DNA from: Sphingomonas sp. RIT328
GTDB taxonomy: Bacteria; Pseudomonadota; Alphaproteobacteria; Sphingomonadales; Sphingomonadaceae
NCBI RefSeq assembly: GCF_000632225.1
Contig: NZ_JFYV01000016.1
Coordinates: 1 to 64,000, forward strand
DNA length: 64,000 bases
Direction of reading: 5' to 3'
Both the position numbers and the translations under genes were made by a program. The notes under the pieces are model-generated. The model saw only the letters and a program-made list of their open reading frames with translations. It searched no databases and was not told the origin of the DNA. This document shows, one piece after another, positions 25,611-34,487 of this stretch; position 1 is the stretch's first letter; the number at the start of each line of letters is the position of its first letter.

Positions 25611-27095
25611 CTAGCGGCCGGCGCCGATCGGCGGCAGCGTCGCGGCGGTCCGCGCGATCTCGGCGCGCACGGCGGCGAGGCCGGCGAGAGTGTCGTCGCG
25701 GCTCTGCGCGCCGATCAGCGGATTATAGTCGCCGGCGCGCTCGCCCTGGCCGTCGAGCACGGCGAACCAGCTCGCCTCGCGGAACAGTTCGTCGCTCGTC
25801 AGCACGATCCGGCCCGAGCTGCGGAAATGGTCGAGCCGCTCGGCGAGCGTGTCGGGGATCGCCATCGTCTGGCGTTCGCGCCACATCGGCTCGGTGCGGC
25901 CCTGCGTCGCGCGATAATGGAGGATGAGGAAGTCGCGGATATCGTGCGTGTCCTGCGCGAAGACGCGGTTGAACTGCCGCGCCAGCAGCGGCGAACAATC
26001 GGCGGCGGGGAAGAGCGACAGCAATTTGGCGATGCCGCTCTGGATGAGATGGATGCTGGTCGATTCGAGCGGTTCGAGAAAGCCCGAGGCGAGGCCGATC
26101 GCGACGACATTGCCGCGCCACGCCTGCCGGCGGAGCCCCGGCGTGAAGCGGATCAGCCGCGGCTCGGCGGTCGCCGGCCCGTCCATCCCGGCGAGCAGCG
26201 ACGCGCGCGCCGCCTCCTCGTCCTGGAAGCGGCTGGCGAAGACATAGCCGTTGCCGACGCGATGCTGGAGCGGGATGCGCCAGCGCCAGCCCGCCTCCGC
26301 CGCGGTGGCGCGGGTGAAGGGGGTGGGCCGCAGTTCGGGCGCGCTCGGCGCCGCCCAGGCGCGGTCGCAGGGCAGCCAGTGCGACCAGTCGTCATAGCCG
26401 ACGCCGAGCGTCTCGCCGATCAGCAGCGCGCGCAGCCCCGAACAGTCGATGAACAGGTCGCCGGCGACGACCCGCCCGTCGTCGAGCGTCAGCGCCTCGA
26501 CGAAGCCGCTGTCGCCATGGCGGCGGACGTGCGCGACCGTCCCGGCGATCCGCTGCGTGCCGCCGCGCTCGGCGAGGCCGCGCAGGTAACGCGCATAGAG
26601 GCCGGCGTCGAAATGATAGGCATAGCCCAGGGTCGACAACAGCGAGCGCCGGTCGGCGACGGGCCGCGCGAAGCGGCCGGCGCGGGCGATCTGCGCGGTG
26701 AGCGAATAGGCTTCGGTCGCGGCGGTATCGCCCTCGGCGCGGCCGCGGATCAGGCGGTGGAGGAACATCGCGCCGTCACCCGCCGGGCCGAACGTGCCGA
26801 AGGGATGGAAATAGCGGCTGCCCGCGCCGGTCCAGCCGACGAACTCGATGCCGAGCTTCACCGTCGCCTTGGTCTCGGCCATGAACCGCGCCTCGTCGAG
26901 GCCGATGATCTGGTTGAACCAGTGGATGGTCGGGATCGTCGCCTCGCCGACGCCGATCGTGCCGATCGCCTCGGATTCGACCAGGGTGACCGCCACGCCT
27001 TGCCCCGCCAGCGCGCGCGACAGCGCCGCGGCGGTCATCCAGCCGGCGGTGCCGCCGCCCAGGATCACGATGCGGCGGATGCGCGGTGCGGTCAT
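25611..27095 (-). CDS. Flavin-dependent tryptophan-halogenase-family protein
   Basis: This 494-residue protein belongs to the flavin-dependent tryptophan halogenase family. GGGTAGWM at residues 13-20 is the FAD-binding loop. Lys80 in ATVKLGIEF matches the catalytic lysine of PrnA/RebH-type enzymes, and the WxWxIP motif occurs as GWRWRIPLQ near residue 270. FAD-reduced halogenation of an aromatic substrate is the family reaction. Members encoded beside TonB receptors in sphingomonads, Caulobacter and Xanthomonas are widely annotated this way, but few have been shown to halogenate. It is the last gene of the sigma/FecR/receptor operon, 38 bp after the glycosidase-like gene. Confidence 0.88.
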   Translation of the reverse strand: MTAPRIRRIVILGGGTAGWMTAAALSRALAGQGVAVTLVESEAIGTIGVGEATIPTIHWFNQIIGLDEARFMAETKATVKLGIEFVGWTGAGSRYFHPFGTFGPAGDGAMFLHRLIRGRAEGDTAATEAYSLTAQIARAGRFARPVADRRSLLSTLGYAYHFDAGLYARYLRGLAERGGTQRIAGTVAHVRRHGDSGFVEALTLDDGRVVAGDLFIDCSGLRALLIGETLGVGYDDWSHWLPCDRAWAAPSAPELRPTPFTRATAAEAGWRWRIPLQHRVGNGYVFASRFQDEEAARASLLAGMDGPATAEPRLIRFTPGLRRQAWRGNVVAIGLASGFLEPLESTSIHLIQSGIAKLLSLFPAADCSPLLARQFNRVFAQDTHDIRDFLILHYRATQGRTEPMWRERQTMAIPDTLAERLDHFRSSGRIVLTSDELFREASWFAVLDGQGERAGDYNPLIGAQSRDDTLAGLAAVRAEIARTAATLPPIGAGR

Positions 27096-27133
27096 GACCT
27101 CAGCCTAATCCACCTCTCGAAGCAGCGCGAGCC

Positions 27134-29188
27134 TCACCCGGAGGTGCAGCGCGCGCCATCCGCCGGCCGGCGCAAAGCGAGATAGACGGTGCTCCACAAT
27201 TGCGCGGCGTTGGATTCGTCGACGTCCGCGCCCGCCGCGCCGAACGGCACGACCTGATAGCGCCCCCCGGCATAGCGCCACGACCAGAGCTCCGAACTCT
27301 GCACCGCCCGCGTCGCCTCGATCCCGTCCCACAGGCACGCCTGCGCCTGCGCCAGCGCCGCGCGCGTCGGCGCCGACAGGTCGCGCCGGTCGAGCTGGCG
27401 GGCGAGGCCGGCGGCGACCAGCGCCTGCTGCCAGCTCCACACGACGGTACCGTGATAGGCGTTGGCCGAGAAGCGCCGCTGGATCGCCGCGCCGGCGAAG
27501 GCGGGGTTGGCGACGAGCATCCCCGCGCCGGTGCGCAGCCCGGCGGGGAAGGGGCGGGCGAAGGTCGCCGCCATCACCTGCAACGCCGCTTCGGCCGGCC
27601 GGTCGAACAGCAAGGCGAAACCGGGGTCGCTGTTCTGCACCGGGATCGGCCGGCCGGCGGCATCGAGCGCGATCGCCGGGAAGCGCAGCCCGGCGGCGGG
27701 GATCGCCTGCACCGCCGGCGCATCGGGCACGCCGATCGCGCGGGCATAATCCGTCACCTGCCGACGGGCGGTGTCCGCGGGCAGCGTCACGTCGAACAGC
27801 GACGGCGCCTGCGCGCGCCATGCCGCGGCGATCCGCGCGGCCTGGGCGAAGGGCGCGGCATCGCCCGCGGCGAGATAGGGTCGCAGCAGCCCGCTCGCCT
27901 GCAACGCCACCGCCGCGTCGAGCGCCGCGGGGACGAGCACCGCATTGACGTCATAGGGAATGCGCCCGCCGGCGAGCCCGTCGTTGCTGTCGCGCCATTC
28001 GCCGGCATCCATCCCCGGCTTGAGCGCGATCAGTCGCGACGGCACCGGATCGCGCGCGAAGGGCGCCGCCCGGGCGAGGACGAAGCGCAGGTTGCGGACC
28101 AGCCGCGCCCCCGCCGTCTCGCCGTCGACGCGCTGCGCCAGATAGGCCGCCGCCCGCGTGCGCCCGCGCGGATCGTCGAGCAGCCAGGCACGGGCGACCG
28201 GCGCCAGCATATAGTCGCTGTCGACCATGTTGTAATTGTACACCGGCGCAGCGGAGGAACTGCCGTCGCTCTTGCGGTGATCGAGGATCGCGAATTCGCC
28301 GATATCCTCCTCATGCGCCACCTCGCCCTCGCGCGAGAGGCGGGCGAGCACCGAGGTCAGCCCGGTCTCGACCGCCTGCGGTTGCAGCGCCGGCATCAGC
28401 AGCCGCACCGACATCAGGGTGTCGCGCCCGAAATAGGTGTCGAAGCGCCACGAGCCGGCGAGGAACTTCTCGCGATAGCTGAGGAAGGTCAGCGCGTCGC
28501 GTGCGCCCGCGTCGGGCTGCGCATGCGCATTGAGCAGATCGTCGCCGCCCCGCGGGGTGAGCGGCGTCTCGCCGGTCAGCGCGGTGACGGCGAGGCGGAT
28601 GACGCCGTCCGCGCCCGCGAGGATCGCGCCATCGGCGATGCGCCCGCCGACGACGGTCATCGCAAGATCATAGCCCGCCGCGCCGTCGAGCCGGTCGCGC
28701 GACCAGTGGATGGCGTTGCCGGTGGTGGCGGCGGTGGTCAGCACCTCGGCCGGCGCCTTGCCGAGCGCCTGATAGTCGCGGATCACGCGGATGCTCGACA
28801 GCACCGCCTGCTGCGGCACCAGCCTGGCGGCGGGGATCGCGACGGTGAAGCGCACGCCGTGCAGCGGGCGGCCGCGCGCGTCCGCCTGCGTCACCGGCTG
28901 CGGCTGCCCGGCCAGCGTCCATTGCGCCGCGCCGGCGAGCGGCGCGAACCAGAGCGCGACGCCGCTATTGCCCGCCGGGAAGGCGACGAGCAGCCGTGGC
29001 ACCTTCCCCGATCGCAGCACGACATGCGCCGCGACCGGCCCCGATCGCACGAAACTGTTGAGGTTGAGCCCCTCGCGCACGCCATACTGCTGCACCGGCG
29101 TCGCGCCGGTCAGCGCCACCGCCGCGGCGGCGACGAGCGGCGCGCGCCGCACCGTCGCCAGCCACCGCGCACCCGTCCGCGCGCTCAC
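27134..29188 (-). CDS. Exported six-hairpin glycosidase-like protein
   Basis: A 684-residue protein with an N-terminal signal peptide (RRAPLVAAAAVALTGATP), a beta-rich N-terminal domain and an (alpha/alpha)6-toroid-like C-terminal part. FDTYFGRDTLMSVRLL near residue 249 resembles the GRDT segment of amylo-1,6-glucosidase/debranching-type enzymes, and GEWRDSNDGLAGGRIPYDVNAVL near 396 is typical of the six-hairpin superfamily. It probably hydrolyses an oligosaccharide in the periplasm. GTG 29188 overlaps the receptor stop by 4 bases (GTGA). Residue 493 is Val here and Gly in the right-arm copy (27711/39868). Confidence 0.65.
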   Translation of the reverse strand: MSARTGARWLATVRRAPLVAAAAVALTGATPVQQYGVREGLNLNSFVRSGPVAAHVVLRSGKVPRLLVAFPAGNSGVALWFAPLAGAAQWTLAGQPQPVTQADARGRPLHGVRFTVAIPAARLVPQQAVLSSIRVIRDYQALGKAPAEVLTTAATTGNAIHWSRDRLDGAAGYDLAMTVVGGRIADGAILAGADGVIRLAVTALTGETPLTPRGGDDLLNAHAQPDAGARDALTFLSYREKFLAGSWRFDTYFGRDTLMSVRLLMPALQPQAVETGLTSVLARLSREGEVAHEEDIGEFAILDHRKSDGSSSAAPVYNYNMVDSDYMLAPVARAWLLDDPRGRTRAAAYLAQRVDGETAGARLVRNLRFVLARAAPFARDPVPSRLIALKPGMDAGEWRDSNDGLAGGRIPYDVNAVLVPAALDAAVALQASGLLRPYLAAGDAAPFAQAARIAAAWRAQAPSLFDVTLPADTARRQVTDYARAIGVPDAPAVQAIPAAGLRFPAIALDAAGRPIPVQNSDPGFALLFDRPAEAALQVMAATFARPFPAGLRTGAGMLVANPAFAGAAIQRRFSANAYHGTVVWSWQQALVAAGLARQLDRRDLSAPTRAALAQAQACLWDGIEATRAVQSSELWSWRYAGGRYQVVPFGAAGADVDESNAAQLWSTVYLALRRPADGARCTSG

Positions 29189-32061
29189 AGCTTGAGCGTC
29201 GCGCTCATCAGCGCATTGCGACCGACGATCGCGCGGCCGTAGAAATAGCCATCGGTGATCGTCTGCGTCTGCCCCTGGCGCGGATTGCCCTCGGTGAAGC
29301 CCTTGGCGTTGGTCAGGTTGTCGACGCTGAACGTCAGGTTGAGGCGCGGACTGACGTCGACGCTCGCGCCGACGGTGAAGACGCTGTACGCCGGCAGCGC
29401 GATGCCGTTGCCGCTGTCGGCGAAGATCTTGCCGACATATTTCCAGCGGCCGTAGATCTCGCCGAGCCCGCCCGGCAGGATGAACGACGGTGTCACCGTC
29501 AGCAGCTTCTTGGGCGTGCGTTCGGGGGTATTGCCCTCATATTGCGTCTGCGCGACCCCGTCGAAGCGCAGGTTGCTGAGCTTGGGGTCCTGATAGACGC
29601 CCTGCGCATCGATGCTGAAGAAGCTGACCGGGCGCAGCGTCGCATCGACCTGCACGCCGTTGGTGAAATTGTCGGCGAGCGCGTTGCTCGCCACCGCCGG
29701 ATTGTCGGGGTTGATGAACTGATAGGATTGGTCGCGGAATTCGGTGCGGAAGCCGATCACCGAGGCGTTGAACATCCGCGACTTGAACCGCACGCCGCCT
29801 TCGTAGAGCGTCAGGCCGGTCGGTTTGTGCGTGCCGCCGGTATCGCCCCCGTTGGTCTGGAAGCCGTGCGCGCCGCGGACGTAGAGCGCGATATGATCGG
29901 TCAGCTCGTAATTGATGCCGCCGGTATAGGCCCAGTCGGAATAATTGGCGCTCTGCCGCGTATAGGTGCCGTCGAAGGTGCTGCCGACATTGTCGTAGAG
30001 ACCGGGCGTGCCGGCGGGGACGAGCGCGTTGGTCGTGGCGGTGTTGCCGATCGCGACGCGGACGTGCTGATGCTCGTAGCGCGCGCCGAAGTCGATGTGC
30101 AGCCGGTCGCCGATGGTCAGTTCGTCGTTGAAATAGCCCGACAGCGATGTCACCTCGTCGTTGAACAGGCCCTGGCCCCAATTGCCGTAATTGACCAGGC
30201 CGTTGTTGGTCAGCGCGCCGAGCACGCCGCCCGAGGCATCGAGCGCGACCATGTCATAGACGTTGGAATCGTTGCGCACGTCGTTGAGCACGGTGGCGAC
30301 CGCCGACTGGTCGTTGCGCCGGCGAACGTTGTAGACCATGCCGCCGACGGTCAGCGAGTTCTGGAAGCCGCCGCTGCCCGCATCCCATTTCGCGCCGAAG
30401 TCGCTGCCGAAGTCCTTGGTGGTCAGCGTCTGGTGGTTGAGCACCGTCTGCTGGAGCAGGCCGTTGCCGTTGAGCGCGTTGAGCGTCGCGGTGTCGGACG
30501 CGGCGATCACCTGCCCGGTGCGGATGTTGCGCAGGCCATATTGCGCGACCGTCGGGAAGCGGATCTGCGCGACCTGGAAATAGGTCAGCGTCGTGCCGTT
30601 GAGCGGGGTCAGCCCGGCGAGCGGCGAATTGGCCGGCGTCAGGTAATTGAGCGCGGAGGTCAGCCCCGCGGTGCCCGATCCGCTGCCCGGGAAGATGCCG
30701 TTGAAATCGTACGATCCGTCGAGATAGCGCGCGCGCCCGAACAGCCGCACGCTCGAGCTGACCGGCAGCTCGACGTCAACCCGGTAGGTGGTCGACTTGA
30801 CGTGGACGCCGTCCGCCGAGCTGAACCGGCGCAGCGACTGGCCGGTCGCCGGCGCGTCGGGGACGAGGAACTGGGTGAAGCCGCGCCCGCCGACATCGTC
30901 GCGCTTGAGGTCGAGGCCGGGGACGCTGCTGATCGTGCCGTCGCTGGCGACGCGGAACGGCATGTCGGCATAATAAGGGAAATGCTTGTCGCCGTGCTTG
31001 ACCGTCAGGCGGAACAGGCCGCCGCTGTCGAACTTCTTCTCCAGCATCGCCTTGACGTCATAGGCGTTGAAGGTGAACGGCGTGCGCCGGACGCCCTTCT
31101 GCGAGGTGATATAGCCGCCGACGTTGAACGCCCAGCCGTCGGCGATCGGCGCGGAGAAATAGCCGTCGGCGCGCAGGTCGCCATAGCTCGCGCCGGTATA
31201 GCGGACCATCGCGGTCGCCTTGTCGTGGTCGGGCTTCATGGAGATGAAGTTGATCGTCGCGCCCGCGCCGTTCGGCGCCAGCACGCCCGAGGTGCCGCCC
31301 TCGACCGCTTCCAGCCGGTTGATCGTGATGTCGTTCTGGAAATAGAAATCGGCGCCGCTGCCGCCGTAGAGGATCGGCATGCCGTCCTCCTCCAGCGTGA
31401 TGAACTGCTGGCTGCCGCCGCGCAGGCCGCGGACCGAATAATTGTTCGAGATCGGCCCGGCGGTGCCCTCGACGAACACGCCCGGCACCAGCTCGAGCGT
31501 CTCGGCGGTCGAGCGCGGCGCCTTGCGCAGCAGGTCCGCGGCGCTCGCCAGCGTGACGTTGGACGAGGAGTTGAACAAGGTGCGCCGGTCCGAGGTGTTG
31601 CCGGTGACGATGATGTCGTTCTGCGGGCTGTCGGCCGCCGCATCGGTGTCGGCGGGGTCGGCCTGCGGCGTCGCGTCGGTCGCGGTCGCCGGCGCCGTGT
31701 CCTGCTGCGGCGCATAGGCGATGGTGTGCGCCACGCCCGGCCTGCTCGCGGCGATCACCGCGGTGCGCCCGTCGAACGACACCAGCCGCAGCCGCGTCGT
31801 GCCGATCAGCCGGCGCAGCCCGTCCTCGATCGGGAGCTGTCCCTTGACCGCGGCGACGGTCTCGCCGCGGGTGACGTCGCTCGGCGCGAGGATCTGGATG
31901 CCCGCCTGTTGCGCGAAGCGGACGAGGCCGGTCGCGGCCGGCTGGCGCGGCACGTTGAAGCTCCGCACGCCGGTCTGCGCCGCGGCGGCGGGCGTCGCAA
32001 ACCCGGCGGCGATCGCGACGACCGATACGAGCGGCAGACTCAAAAACTGGCTGTTGCGCAT
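29185..32061 (-). CDS. TonB-dependent receptor with STN signalling domain
   Basis: A 958-residue intact outer-membrane transporter. It has a signal peptide ending near AAAQ at residue 28. The STN domain (residues 32-95: FNVPRQPAATGLVRFAQQAG...) is the part that touches FecR. Then come the TonB-box region (NDIIVTGN), a plug (LVPGVFVEGTAGPISNNYSVRG) and a 22-strand-type barrel ending in an aromatic-poor LKL. An STN domain together with an upstream ECF sigma/FecR pair means that substrate binding outside should induce the operon. ATG 32061 follows AGGAGGGG closely. The ligand is unknown; the neighbouring glycosidase suggests a carbohydrate. Confidence 0.92.
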   Translation of the reverse strand: MRNSQFLSLPLVSVVAIAAGFATPAAAAQTGVRSFNVPRQPAATGLVRFAQQAGIQILAPSDVTRGETVAAVKGQLPIEDGLRRLIGTTRLRLVSFDGRTAVIAASRPGVAHTIAYAPQQDTAPATATDATPQADPADTDAAADSPQNDIIVTGNTSDRRTLFNSSSNVTLASAADLLRKAPRSTAETLELVPGVFVEGTAGPISNNYSVRGLRGGSQQFITLEEDGMPILYGGSGADFYFQNDITINRLEAVEGGTSGVLAPNGAGATINFISMKPDHDKATAMVRYTGASYGDLRADGYFSAPIADGWAFNVGGYITSQKGVRRTPFTFNAYDVKAMLEKKFDSGGLFRLTVKHGDKHFPYYADMPFRVASDGTISSVPGLDLKRDDVGGRGFTQFLVPDAPATGQSLRRFSSADGVHVKSTTYRVDVELPVSSSVRLFGRARYLDGSYDFNGIFPGSGSGTAGLTSALNYLTPANSPLAGLTPLNGTTLTYFQVAQIRFPTVAQYGLRNIRTGQVIAASDTATLNALNGNGLLQQTVLNHQTLTTKDFGSDFGAKWDAGSGGFQNSLTVGGMVYNVRRRNDQSAVATVLNDVRNDSNVYDMVALDASGGVLGALTNNGLVNYGNWGQGLFNDEVTSLSGYFNDELTIGDRLHIDFGARYEHQHVRVAIGNTATTNALVPAGTPGLYDNVGSTFDGTYTRQSANYSDWAYTGGINYELTDHIALYVRGAHGFQTNGGDTGGTHKPTGLTLYEGGVRFKSRMFNASVIGFRTEFRDQSYQFINPDNPAVASNALADNFTNGVQVDATLRPVSFFSIDAQGVYQDPKLSNLRFDGVAQTQYEGNTPERTPKKLLTVTPSFILPGGLGEIYGRWKYVGKIFADSGNGIALPAYSVFTVGASVDVSPRLNLTFSVDNLTNAKGFTEGNPRQGQTQTITDGYFYGRAIVGRNALMSATLKL

Positions 32062-32159
32062 CACACACCCCTCCTGAACGTTTTTTCGATGCGCTTCATC
32101 CGGCGCTGATCGTAGGATGGGCCGGCGCGCGATTTCCGTCAGGTCCGATGCGGTTTTTT

Positions 32160-33095
32160 TCAGGGAACGATGCGCGTCACCTCCGTCCCGTCGGGCGCGT
32201 GGTGCCGCTCGACCCGGCCGCCGACCATCGCCGCGCTCGCCGTCGCGAAGCCGTCGACGTCATAGGTGCGGAACCAGCCGACGACGCGCCGCCCGGCGAG
32301 CGGCGGCGCGACCTCCAGCCGGTCGCTGTTGTAGCGGTTGAACTCGGCCGCGGCGGCGCCGAGCGTCATGTCGTCGAGCACGATCCGCCCCTCGCGCCAT
32401 GCCAGTTGCTGGTCCGACGCCTGCGGCGACAGCGGCCGCACCTGCGGCGCCTCGCCGGCGTTGAGCACCGCATAGCGGCCGGCGGGGACGGTGATCGCCG
32501 CATCGGGACTGGCGACCGACCAGATCCGAACGACGCCCTTGGTGACGACGACGCGCGCCGCATCGCCCTGGCGGCGAACGTCGAAGGCGGTGCCGACCGC
32601 CTGGACGCGCACCGGCCCGCTGGCCACCACGAACGGCCGCGCCGGATTGTGCGCGACCTGGAACCACGCCTCGCCGCGGCGCACCTCGACATCGCGGCGA
32701 CCGGGGGTGAAGGCGACGCGCAGGCTCGTGCCGCTGTTGACCAGCGCGACCGAACCATCGGCGAGCGGCATCCGCCGCACCTCGCCGACGCCGGTGTCGA
32801 TCCGCGCGACCGGCGCCGGCCACAGCGCGACGGCGAGGCCGGCGACCAGCGCCGTTCCGGCCGCCGCCCCGGCGAACCGCCACCGGCGCGCGGGGGGGGC
32901 GGTCGCCGCCTCCGCCGGGTTCGCGCCGGACAGAGCACGGCCGCGGTCGAGCAGGCTCAGCGTCGCCTGTGCGCGCAGCAGCGCGCCGCGATGGCGGCGA
33001 TCCTCGGCGAGCCACAGCGGCAGCGCGGCGGCCTCCGCCGCATCGAGCCCGCGGTCGATCGCGGCCGCCCAGCGACAGGCGATATCATCGATCAT
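32160..33095 (-). CDS. FecR-family anti-sigma regulator
   Basis: A 311-residue single-pass membrane regulator. The cytoplasmic N-terminus (about residues 1-70, with WLAEDRRHRGALLRAQA) is the sigma-binding part. One membrane helix lies near 73-92, and the periplasmic FecR domain shows LADGSVALVNSGTSLRVAF, GEAWFQVAHNPARPFVV and VGTAFDVR. It should hold the sigma factor inactive and release or activate it when the receptor's STN domain signals. Its ATG overlaps the sigma-factor stop (ATGA). Confidence 0.9.
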   Translation of the reverse strand: MIDDIACRWAAAIDRGLDAAEAAALPLWLAEDRRHRGALLRAQATLSLLDRGRALSGANPAEAATAPPARRWRFAGAAAGTALVAGLAVALWPAPVARIDTGVGEVRRMPLADGSVALVNSGTSLRVAFTPGRRDVEVRRGEAWFQVAHNPARPFVVASGPVRVQAVGTAFDVRRQGDAARVVVTKGVVRIWSVASPDAAITVPAGRYAVLNAGEAPQVRPLSPQASDQQLAWREGRIVLDDMTLGAAAAEFNRYNSDRLEVAPPLAGRRVVGWFRTYDVDGFATASAAMVGGRVERHHAPDGTEVTRIVP

Positions 33096-33679
33096 CGCCA
33101 GCCCCCCGCATCGCGCCGCGCCCGCCGCGCCACGCCGCGCGGCCGGCGGATCGGCAGTTCGGCCTTCTCCTCGTCGGTCAATTGGTCGAGAATGCGGCGC
33201 AACCCGCGCGCGATGTCATTCTCGACGACCGTCTCGGACACGCGCAGCTGCGTCGCGATGTCGCGCTGCGCGATGCCGTCGATCTTGCGCAGCCGGAAGA
33301 TCTGGCGCGCGCGTTCGGGCAGGGCATCGATCAGCCGCTCGATCCGCGCCAGCATATGGCGGTCGGCGACGATCTCCTCGGGCGAGCATGCCGTCTCGGG
33401 CGCCGATTCGAGGTCGGCGAGGCCGCTCGCCGCCTCGATCCGCACCACCCGGTCGCGGCGGATCTGTTCGAGCACGACGTTGCGCGCGGTGCGGAAGAAA
33501 TAGCTGCGCGGATCGCTGATATGGTCGAAGGCGTCGAGCCCGGCGAGCCGGCAATAGGTCTCCTGCACGACATCGTCGATATCGGCGGCGGGAAAGGCCG
33601 CGCGCAGCCACAGCCGCACCTGCCGCTCGTGCGGCAGGACGTGACGGCCGACCCAGGCAATCAGCTGATCCGAATGCAC
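33092..33679 (-). CDS. FecI-like ECF sigma factor
   Basis: From GTG 33679 the protein is 195 residues. Region 2 shows AADIDDVVQETYCRL and DPRSYFFRTARNVVLEQIRRD. Region 4 shows ALPERARQIFRLRKIDGIAQRDIATQL and a recognition helix SETVVENDIARGLRRI. A longer frame exists upstream but it crosses the centre of the inverted repeat into the opposite arm and has no ribosome site; GTG 33679 has GAGGGGA in front. It is the first gene of the FecR/receptor/glycosidase/halogenase operon. Only about 110 bp of its upstream DNA is present before the sequence folds back. Confidence 0.9.
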   Translation of the reverse strand: MHSDQLIAWVGRHVLPHERQVRLWLRAAFPAADIDDVVQETYCRLAGLDAFDHISDPRSYFFRTARNVVLEQIRRDRVVRIEAASGLADLESAPETACSPEEIVADRHMLARIERLIDALPERARQIFRLRKIDGIAQRDIATQLRVSETVVENDIARGLRRILDQLTDEEKAELPIRRPRGVARRARRDAGGWR

Positions 33680-33899
33680 GCTTTGTCCCCTCGCATCCCA
33701 GGATGCAGCAGCGCAAGATTTCCGTCGCCGCGGCACCCTTTTGTCGGGCCACGCCGGCGCCGGTGCGGGTCGGACGGCATGCGGCCCGGCCGGGCCGCAT
33801 GCCGTCCGACCCGCACCGGCGCCGGCGTGGCCCGACAAAAGGGTGCCGCGGCGACGGAAATCTTGCGCTGCTGCATCCTGGGATGCGAGGGGACAAAGC
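33680..33899. promoter_or_regulatory. Back-to-back upstream regions of the two sigma-factor genes
   Basis: The 220 bp between the two head-to-head sigma genes is a perfect mirror of 110 bp. Each half carries the ribosome site and a GCATCC-TG-GGATGC hairpin just before it (33691-33704, 33875-33888). Promoters for the sigma genes should be in these 110 bp, but no certain boxes are seen. Confidence 0.5.
33781..33798. repeat. Central palindrome, turning point of the inverted repeat
   Basis: GCGGCCCGGCCGGGCCGC is self-complementary with no spacer; the axis lies between 33789 and 33790. It is simply the innermost part of the 60-kb palindrome. It marks where one strand was joined to its own complement, by a hairpin end, a fold-back join or a library artefact. 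Confidence 0.95.
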
Positions 33900-34487
33900 G
33901 TGCATTCGGATCAGCTGATTGCCTGGGTCGGCCGTCACGTCCTGCCGCACGAGCGGCAGGTGCGGCTGTGGCTGCGCGCGGCCTTTCCCGCCGCCGATAT
34001 CGACGATGTCGTGCAGGAGACCTATTGCCGGCTCGCCGGGCTCGACGCCTTCGACCATATCAGCGATCCGCGCAGCTATTTCTTCCGCACCGCGCGCAAC
34101 GTCGTGCTCGAACAGATCCGCCGCGACCGGGTGGTGCGGATCGAGGCGGCGAGCGGCCTCGCCGACCTCGAATCGGCGCCCGAGACGGCATGCTCGCCCG
34201 AGGAGATCGTCGCCGACCGCCATATGCTGGCGCGGATCGAGCGGCTGATCGATGCCCTGCCCGAACGCGCGCGCCAGATCTTCCGGCTGCGCAAGATCGA
34301 CGGCATCGCGCAGCGCGACATCGCGACGCAGCTGCGCGTGTCCGAGACGGTCGTCGAGAATGACATCGCGCGCGGGTTGCGCCGCATTCTCGACCAATTG
34401 ACCGACGAGGAGAAGGCCGAACTGCCGATCCGCCGGCCGCGCGGCGTGGCGCGGCGGGCGCGGCGCGATGCGGGGGGCTGGCGATGA
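33900..34487 (+). CDS. FecI-like ECF sigma factor, right-arm copy
   Basis: Same 195-residue protein as the minus-strand copy starting at 33679, translation identical. GTG 33900 follows GAGGGGA. First gene of the duplicated uptake operon; its stop overlaps the FecR start. Confidence 0.9.
   Translation: MHSDQLIAWVGRHVLPHERQVRLWLRAAFPAADIDDVVQETYCRLAGLDAFDHISDPRSYFFRTARNVVLEQIRRDRVVRIEAASGLADLESAPETACSPEEIVADRHMLARIERLIDALPERARQIFRLRKIDGIAQRDIATQLRVSETVVENDIARGLRRILDQLTDEEKAELPIRRPRGVARRARRDAGGWR

Larger units (their letters stand above)
3579..33789 (+). repeat. Left arm of the giant inverted repeat
   Basis: Every base here pairs with base 67579-p in 33790-64000, apart from six mismatches I could find: 6175/61404, 9908/57671, 9913/57666, 9914/57665, 12600/54979 and 27711/39868. 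The left limit given is only where the window's right end runs out; the true arm may extend to the left of 3579. The repeat holds at least 24 genes, including the whole partition locus. No transposase, integrase or protelomerase gene was recognised inside it. Confidence 0.97.

Noticed and set aside
29542..32109. Plus-strand open frame of 855 codons (mirror 35470-38037)
   Set aside because: Antisense shadow of the intact TonB receptor, with no domain and low-complexity Arg/Ala/Asp composition.
33092..33838. Longer 248-residue version of the sigma factor, and the overlapping mirror 33741-34487
   Set aside because: The extra N-terminal residues cross the palindrome axis into the opposite arm and have no ribosome site; GTG 33679 / 33900 gives the normal family length.
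33680..33899. Insertion sequence or transposon at the palindrome axis
   Set aside because: No transposase, no terminal repeats other than the palindrome itself and no target duplication; only sigma-gene upstream DNA is present.
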